Below, piece by piece: positions 57,998 through 64,000 of a DNA stretch of 64,000 nucleotides. The notes below the pieces were generated by a model. It had not been told where the DNA came from, did no database searches, and saw nothing but the letters and a program-made list of their open reading frames with translations. Origin of the DNA: Amyelois transitella (lineage: Eukaryota; Arthropoda; Insecta; Lepidoptera; Pyralidae); the NCBI RefSeq assembly GCF_032362555.1, contig NC_083516.1, forward strand, positions 1,885,001-1,949,000. Reading direction: 5' to 3'. The position numbers and the translations under genes were made by a program. How positions within the stretch are numbered: position 1 is the stretch's first letter; every line of letters starts with the position of its first letter.

Positions 57998-58640
57998 TAG
58001 GTAGGTAGATAGGCTAACAAACTTGGAATTCATCGTTAGGCGATGGGCTGGTAACCTTTGATTATTTGAATCTTAATTTCATCATTAAGTCATACAGGTA
58101 TTTGAGTTTGAGTTTATGTTCTTTCTGTATTTGCGAGACTGTTGGCTTTGTCTACATGGGAAGGGAAGGGGATAAAGACGTGATAATATGTCTGTATAAG
58201 TAGGTAGTAGGATATCTTAATAGCGGGTTACTAGTCGATTTGCACGAAAAATAGCGTCCGCCTACGCCTCGTAAGCGTGTAAATAGTCAAACCCTTTGTG
58301 TTAATCTAAAAATGTTTAATCCAAATCCATTTTTGCTTGAAAGAGTAATAAACATACAAACTTTTGGGTTTATAATAATATGGAGCCGTGTGGTTCCCGG
58401 CACCAAAACAAAAAAGAATAGGAGAACTCCATCTCGTTCTCATGGATGTGGTAAAAGGCAACTAAGGGATAGGCTTGCGATTCTCCTTTTAGGCGATAGG
58501 CTAGCAACCTGCCACTATTTGAATCTCAGTTTTATCATTAAGCCAAACAGTTGAACGTGGCCTATCCGTCTTTTCAAGACTGTCGGCTCAGTCTACCCCG
58601 CAAGGGTACAGACGTGCTTATATGTATACATGTCATTCAA
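57998..58640 (+). repeat. Two family A copies in tandem orientation
   Basis: 57998-58205 lacks the start and is diverged; 58383-58640 runs from GCCGTGTGGTTCCCGGCACC to GTGCTTATATGTATAC, with a small deletion near 58470. Confidence 0.82.
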
Positions 58641-59049
58641 AGAACTAACTTGTACATACATATATGAAGAGAAATGCGTAAAATACATTGAATTTCCAGT
58701 GATTTTAAGTATTTCCCGCTGAAAATTATCAGTATCGCGTCAACCATCTTCAAATACAATAAAATAAATACCTAAATATTTTGAGTTTGAGTTGGAAAAC
58801 ACATGAAATGTGTCAATGTGTACAAAATTCCCTGTTTACTCCATTAAGAATAGACGTGACGAATTGTATGTTTGCATAGTTACACATACGTTGGATTTTC
58901 GACCTTATCCCGTTGTTAAACGAATAATAACTCTTTGAGAATAAGGATGCCGATAGATGGAATAAATCGCACCATTCATCAAATACTTTGATCTATATTT
59001 AGAACTACCGTGGAAGTAGTCTTGTAAATATTTTACATAGATGTAATAA

Positions 59050-59425
59050 TGGGAATATTACTAATATTACAAATGTAAAAGTTTGTATGTATGTTTGTTA
59101 CCTTTAACGCAAATACTACTAACCGATTACGATGAAATTCGGTATGTAGATGAAGACCCAGAATAACACATAGGTTACTTTTTATCCTGGAGAGATTGAT
59201 TGCGTTATGATAGGGTTTACACGCGGACGAAGTCGCGGGTGGCATCTAGTGTGCAATAAACTCGGGATCTTTATTGTAGTCGATGGGCTGACAACCTTTC
59301 ATTAGTTGAATCTCAATTTAGCATTAATACTTAGCCATACAGCTGAACGTGGCCTTTTCAGTATTTGCGACACTGTTGGCTCTGTCTACCACGTAAGGTA
59401 TAAAGACGTGATTATATGTTTGTAT
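59050..59425 (+). repeat. Family E copy followed by family A fragment
   Basis: 59050-59250 matches 57555-57782 (CCGATTACGATGAAATTCGG, CGCGGACGAAGTCGCGGG). 59252-59425 is a plus family A 3' part beginning at CGATGGGCTGACAACC and ending at ATTATATG. The same family E then A order also occurs at 57555-58205, so the two may have spread or been duplicated together. Confidence 0.75.
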
Positions 59426-61240
59426 AAGTAGATAGTAGATGTTTTAATGGTGTCCGCCCACGCCACGCACCCTCTAAATTTGAGGTTATAAACACATTTA
59501 ATGTGGTTGAACACACCGAATATTATGTAGTAATGTGCGGTAATCGAAAATACTAAGGGAACATTTATATGAATTTAGGGCGAATGAAAACCAAAGTAAT
59601 TAACCTTTATTCGAGTATTTAGAAAATAATATAAAAAAATATAAACGAACACAGCTTTAAAACCATATCCATATCCTATATTATAGAGAAAATGTGTATT
59701 CATATAAATAAACTTAAAATTCTTTTCAAGGTACATTGACTAACCTAAACATGTCACCGGAAATCTGTATAATCTATACAAAAAGGCGTGACGACTTTAT
59801 TTTTTTGGTATTCATTGATTTAGGTAAACAACAACTTAAATATTGGTGAAGTATAGCATCAGTAAACAAAAAAGATATAACGGAGTACCTTATTATTTGG
59901 GCGAGTCGAAAACGCCTTTTACAAAACGCTACTTGACTATGACGTCACAGCTGAGTTTCTTGTTCGCGTCACGAACCTTTTTTTGGCAGCTACATTAATT
60001 ATTGCGTTTATGGATACGATGTCTTAATAAAAGTTGATCCATATTTTTTTATTCACTGATAGCATGGTTATTTTTAATATTAATTTATTATGATAAGAAA
60101 AAAAACTAAAATTTTACGTAATTTATTGAATTACATGTATTCTATCATGTTCATAACTAATATTGTTTTAAAATCATGTATAAAATGATGGAATACATAC
60201 ATTTCCGGTAACATAATAATAAAACTGCCGGGCGTAAGAGATCTTGCAGAGAACTACTATTAACCTACATTCTGTAAGGATTTATTGCATAAGAAGTCGC
60301 GGGCCTGAGCTAGTGGTTCAATTATTTAAAAAGAATGTTGTCTACGATGATCGTCGTTCTACTTTATATCGAATCCAAAGAATTTCATTAGCTCCGCGAC
60401 ACAACGCGGCAATGCTGTCCCGAACAGCTATTCCCGAAGGTTGATATAACGTATCTTGCCTCTCTTTCTATCACTGAGGTTAACTGAAGGGATTGAAAGG
60501 GAAAGGGAGCTAAGAAATGCTCTGTCAAGGTCAGGGAGAAGCCCCGCGAATTGTCTATGAGAACATGTGACATTAACAGGAGCTTATTTAGAAAATAATG
60601 TGGACGATTAATTTTGAAGCCTCCATGCTGATGTGGTAGCGAAGAAAAGATATAGTGTGTTGCAGCTGTTTCTCTTCCCACGCTGATAGGAAAAGTCAAT
60701 CAGGGGTAAATAATAAGGCTAATAAGTTTGGGATTCTTTTACGCGATGGGCTAACAACCTGTCACTATCAAAACACCGTTTTACAATGTGTATAAGATTT
60801 TAAAATATACAATGGATTGCAAAACCAATTATAGTTTGAGTGAATTCACAGCATTAAGGATAATATGTTATAATTTATTATACACTATCGCATTAGATGA
60901 AGTGTGTAATGTAATGGTAGATGTAAGAAAGTAAATAAATAGATTTCCTTAATTCTGATTTCTAGTCTTATGCTACGAAAAGTATTATTTATTAATGTTA
61001 ATAAGGTACCCAGTACAGAACAGGCTTTTTCTTTTATCTTCATATTAACTCCATTAAAGGAAACATCGTTCTGTGGTTTCCCAAATTCTCCAGAACAATC
61101 AAATAAAATTTCAGTTCAATAAAGTAAAATTTTAATTTTACACTTAGTAAATGTCAATTCCATCAAAGCTTTCCATCTGAACGTGGTCTTTCAGTCTTTT
61201 TGAATTGCTTGCTCAGTCTACCTCGTACAAAGATTAATAG
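59426..61240. other. Gene-free stretch left of the last gene
   Basis: AT-rich, with a family A scrap at 60700-60770 and a family D/E end at 60293-60315 (AAGTCGCGGGCC). A plus open frame over 60310-60440 has no good splice signals. Upstream exons of the 61536 gene could lie here unseen. Confidence 0.4.
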
Positions 61241-61244
61241 AATA

Positions 61245-61450
61245 GAATAGATTTATTTTCAAAATAGGATACAAAGGTATCACTTATTGACGTCACATAA
61301 CTTAAATCTAATTATAACTACTACCGCTTCCAAAGCGCATGTGTAGAAGAAGCGGCGGAACAAACTACACTGCAGCATTTTCATCGGACGTCAATTTACA
61401 AATATAGATATCGTAAATCTAAATCGTGGACGAATGCACATTGTCTACAT
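61245..61450 (-). repeat. Family H copy
   Basis: AATAGAATAGATTTATTTTC tail at left and CTACCGCTTCCAAAGCGC; the reverse complement matches 16035-16200 over nearly its whole length. Ends about 85 bp before the 61536 exon. Confidence 0.8.
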
Positions 61451-61535
61451 TAAAAAACATGAATGAATGTAGAACTAATTATGTCAAGACGAATATTTCG
61501 TCGACGTGATTTTATATAACTACATTTGTATTTAG

Positions 61536-63563
61536 AATTAGGACTCTTAACACGTGTACGGAATGACATAAAAATGGTTATGAATACATTGTCTGACATT
61601 CAGGATGCTATAATAATGACAATTGTTAGCAGGATGCCATCGAACAATCTGAAGGTGGATCATAGCTCACACTGCACCACTCCATCCGACATGATCGAGC
61701 GGCCGGTCACCGTCAAAGTGGGCTGTCTTCACATCAACCCAGCATCCAAGTGAGTTTATCCTTTTTCACTGCACTGCACTATTCCAGTTTAGTGAAAAAG
61801 GATCTAGTATAAAAGGATATAGTGAAAAAGGAGTCTATACAAACACACACTTTTTCCAACTAATATTAAAAATGCGATAGTGAGTTTATATGTTTGTTTG
61901 TTTAACCACTTTAAGTGTTTTTGATTTATTCTGGATAGAGCTTATTTTCTTGAAATTTTGCGTATTGATAATTATGAGTCTGGATATGGACATAGGACAT
62001 AAAAACTATAGGGATTTGCGAAAAACCCGTATTCTTTTTTTGTAGGTAGCGCTTAATTTTTTAGCGCGCGTTTAGGTCTAAGAGTATTTACTTAGTATGG
62101 TATTAATAAATCTTCAAAATTCGCGCGTGGAGATGGCGCTAATTTCGCGTGACCGAAGGTGTAGGTAAAAGCTAGTTTAACCTTACCCGATAAGCTTTTT
62201 CTGTTAGCGTATAAAAATCGAAGATCTAGAACATCTGATGCAGAACCATTATAGATCAGCTAAATCATTCGAATTATGGAAAAGACGTCTTAACAAAAGT
62301 TGTTAAACCTGATGAGCATTATCGGCGAAAAAAAATGAATGATCTGGATCATGAGATTTGGAAGCCAAAGGGACCAGCGACTCTGTAATAAGTATCGAAA
62401 TTTGAGTAAATTTAATAACCGTATTATAATTTCGTTTTTCCAACACGCAAACCGATTTGCGGGCAACAACTAGTTTTATAATAAATACAACCCCAAGCTG
62501 AGAAAAGCTAATCAGAAAAGTATGATTTCAAAACGTGACTTCACCGGAAATCGAACGGGTGACTTAGAAACAAGTACGTACATTACCACTGCACCACAGA
62601 GGCCGACAATGTTTTGAAACTCAATTTTGTGTCAGATTAACGTAGTTCAATCCAACTTTTTTGATTAAAAATATAAAGTCGTATTGGAAAAACATTTAGT
62701 TTGGAAATGCATTTCGAACGGAAACTTTTCAATTGCCTTAGAATTTCGTATCCAGCGTAAAATTCTACTCAAATAGCATTTATACGAGTCATGATTAATG
62801 TGAAAGTGTATTTACGGCTGAACCGACATTCATGAATTTCATCAAAGACTAACTGCTACCGTGCGTGTGGTTTCCGGCACCAATACAAAAAAGAATAGGA
62901 CCACTCCATCTCTTTCCCATGGATGTCGTAAAAGCCGACTAAGGGGTAGGCTTATAAACTTGGGATTCTTCTTTTAGGCGATGGGCTAGCAACCTGTCAC
63001 TATTTGAATCTCAATCCTATCTTAAAGCCAAATAGCTGAACGTGGCCTATCAGTCTTTACAAGGCTGTAGGCTCTGTCTACCCCGCAAGGGATATAGACG
63101 TGATTATATGTATGTATACATATGGTCACGTCTATATCCCTTGCGGGGTAGACAGAGCCAACAGTCTTGAAAAGACTGAATGGCCACGTTCAGCTATTCG
63201 GCGTAACGATAGAATTGAGATTCAACTAGTGACAGGTTGCTAGCCCATCGCCTAAAAAAGAATCCCAAGTTTGTAAGCCTATCCCTTAGTCGCGTTTTAC
63301 GACATCCATGGGAAAGATATGGAGTGGTCCTATTCTTTTTTGTATTGGTGCCGGGAGCCACACGGCTCGTAAAACACAAAGCCCATTTTGGATTTTTTGA
63401 GAAATGACACCGTGATTTTTATTACAGACGGGGTCGAAGAACATTTTTTCTACAAATGCTGATCCTCGGCTTCGTGCCACACGTCGCCCTGATAGCCCAG
63501 AACTGTGCGATCATCACACAGCTCTCCAGCACCTTGGACTCCTCGCTGTTTCTGAACTCTGAA
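61536..63563 (+). CDS. Unidentified membrane protein, two internal exons (partial)
   Basis: Exon 61536-61749 follows the acceptor TTGTATTTAG and ends at GTGAGT; exon 63428-63563 follows TTTTTATTACAG and ends at GTAAGA. The join completes a Lys codon, phases fit, and the second exon is strongly G/C-biased at third positions, unlike its flanks, so the gene is probably real. The first exon encodes a polar segment (RVRNDIKMVMNTLSDIQDA) with two Cys; the second encodes a basic KRGRRTFF followed by a membrane segment (LQMLILGFVPHVALIA) and TQLSSTLDSS. I do not recognise the family. The basic-then-hydrophobic pattern vaguely recalls DC-STAMP-domain proteins, but that is a guess. No start or stop codon is seen; the gene continues right and perhaps left. 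Confidence 0.6.
62545..62612 (-). repeat. tRNA-like SINE head
   Basis: Minus strand GGCCTCTGTGGTGCAGTGG (box A) and CCCGTTCGATTTCC (box B) resemble the family B head, but the body that follows is different. In the intron of the 61536 gene. Confidence 0.6.
62863..63366. repeat. Tail-to-tail inverted pair of family A copies
   Basis: A plus copy (62863-63115) and a minus copy (63112-63366), both near full length, meet at TATGTATACATATGG with no spacer. They form an about 250-bp-arm imperfect palindrome that ends about 60 bp before the exon at 63428. Confidence 0.88.
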
Positions 63564-64000
63564 GTAAGATTCTTTTGGGCGCCGCTGAAATTTCTAGAAA
63601 GAAGCTGATTTTATGTTTCACTAGCATCCGGCCCCTGCTTAACTTCTAAACTTTACTAAAGTACTTGTAAACTAGTAGTAGTCTAAATAAAGTTTGTCTT
63701 TATTATATCAATTATAGGACCTCTCCATCTCGTTCCCATGGATGTCGTAAAAGGCAACTTAAGGATAGGCTTTTGGAATTCACCTTTTAGGCGACAGGTT
63801 TCTAGCCCTTCGCCTGTCACAATATAGTGGAGATACTAATAGGACTGAAATAAGAAAACTTGTATTATAATGTACCAACTACCTGTTACGCCCTCATACG
63901 GCGCACTATTAAATATTTATATCTCGTTTATTTGGCTCCACAAAGACGCTTACTCACCTCGGAATTTCTAATCAAAAAGAAGCCTTAATATGCTGGTAGC
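63564..64000. other. Intron sequence at right edge
   Basis: Starts at the GTAAGA donor after the last exon. Contains a plus family A scrap (63715-63830: GGACCTCTCCATCTCGTTCC). No further exon recognised before the window ends. Confidence 0.5.

Noticed and set aside
60244-60444. Possible upstream exon of the right-hand gene
   Set aside because: No adequate acceptor or donor, and its left part overlaps a family D/E repeat end.

Overview
This is AT-rich eukaryotic DNA with introns, dense in transposons, almost certainly from a moth or butterfly (Lepidoptera). The reasons are insect-like orthologues with short GT-AG exons, short repeat families of the kind common in lepidopteran genomes (elements with TATG-rich tails, tRNA-derived SINEs, a family whose end reads like ACTTCGTCCGCG), and microsatellite-tailed LINE ends. 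The order or family assignment rests on pattern recognition, not on a search.

Six protein-coding loci can be supported. From left to right: ribosomal protein L27 (+, two coding exons plus a probable non-coding TOP exon); dynactin subunit 2/dynamitin (-, nine coding exons, 372 aa), convergent with RpL27; BAP31, the ER membrane chaperone (+, single exon, 222 aa), divergent from dynactin subunit 2; a carboxylesterase spread over about 21.7 kb (-, ten coding exons at 39087 to 17356, 559 aa, complete Ser-Glu-His triad, signal peptide and a C-terminal RDEL); a MORN5-like protein (+, one intact exon of 282 codons) nested in the intron between esterase exons 5 and 6; and, at the right edge, two exons of an unidentified membrane protein (+, 61536 to 63563) that continues outside the window. 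I reconstructed every exon chain by hand from splice sites; all of them keep frame.

Between the esterase first exon (39087) and the right-hand gene (61536) there are about 22 kb without a convincing host gene. This stretch is built from repeats: a 1.7-kb mariner-like element with TA duplications, a miniature LTR element with two apparently identical 256-bp LTRs, two broken copies of an RTE-like LINE, two long terminal-inverted-repeat elements side by side, and many copies of short families. A solo LTR of the same miniature LTR family lies in an esterase intron at 27265.

Repeat families are named here as follows. Family A: about 250 bp, begins near GCCGTGTGGTTCCCGGCACC, ends in TATGTATG, about 30 copies. 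Family B: tRNA-derived SINE with box A and box B. Family C: 3' ends of an RTE-like LINE, tail GTGATTTTATGTATG. Family D: begins near GACTTCGTCCGCGTGG. Family E: relative of D with the GCGGACGAAGTCGCGGG end. Family G: SINE-like, with CGCTTCGTGTAAAAACCTGAC in diverged form. Family H: contains the GAAGCGG-type core and ends in AATAAATCTATTC.

No clearly new multi-gene system is visible. The observations most worth a second look are the nested intronless MORN5-like gene, the RDEL-ended esterase with an unusual GCSAG nucleophile elbow, several nested insertions dated by exact target-site duplications, a 2.6-kb inverted-repeat element with a repeated TTGACNCATTTTG-type motif, a 0.5-kb inverted pair of family A copies inside an intron, and perfect hairpins, two of them a few bases from splice donors.
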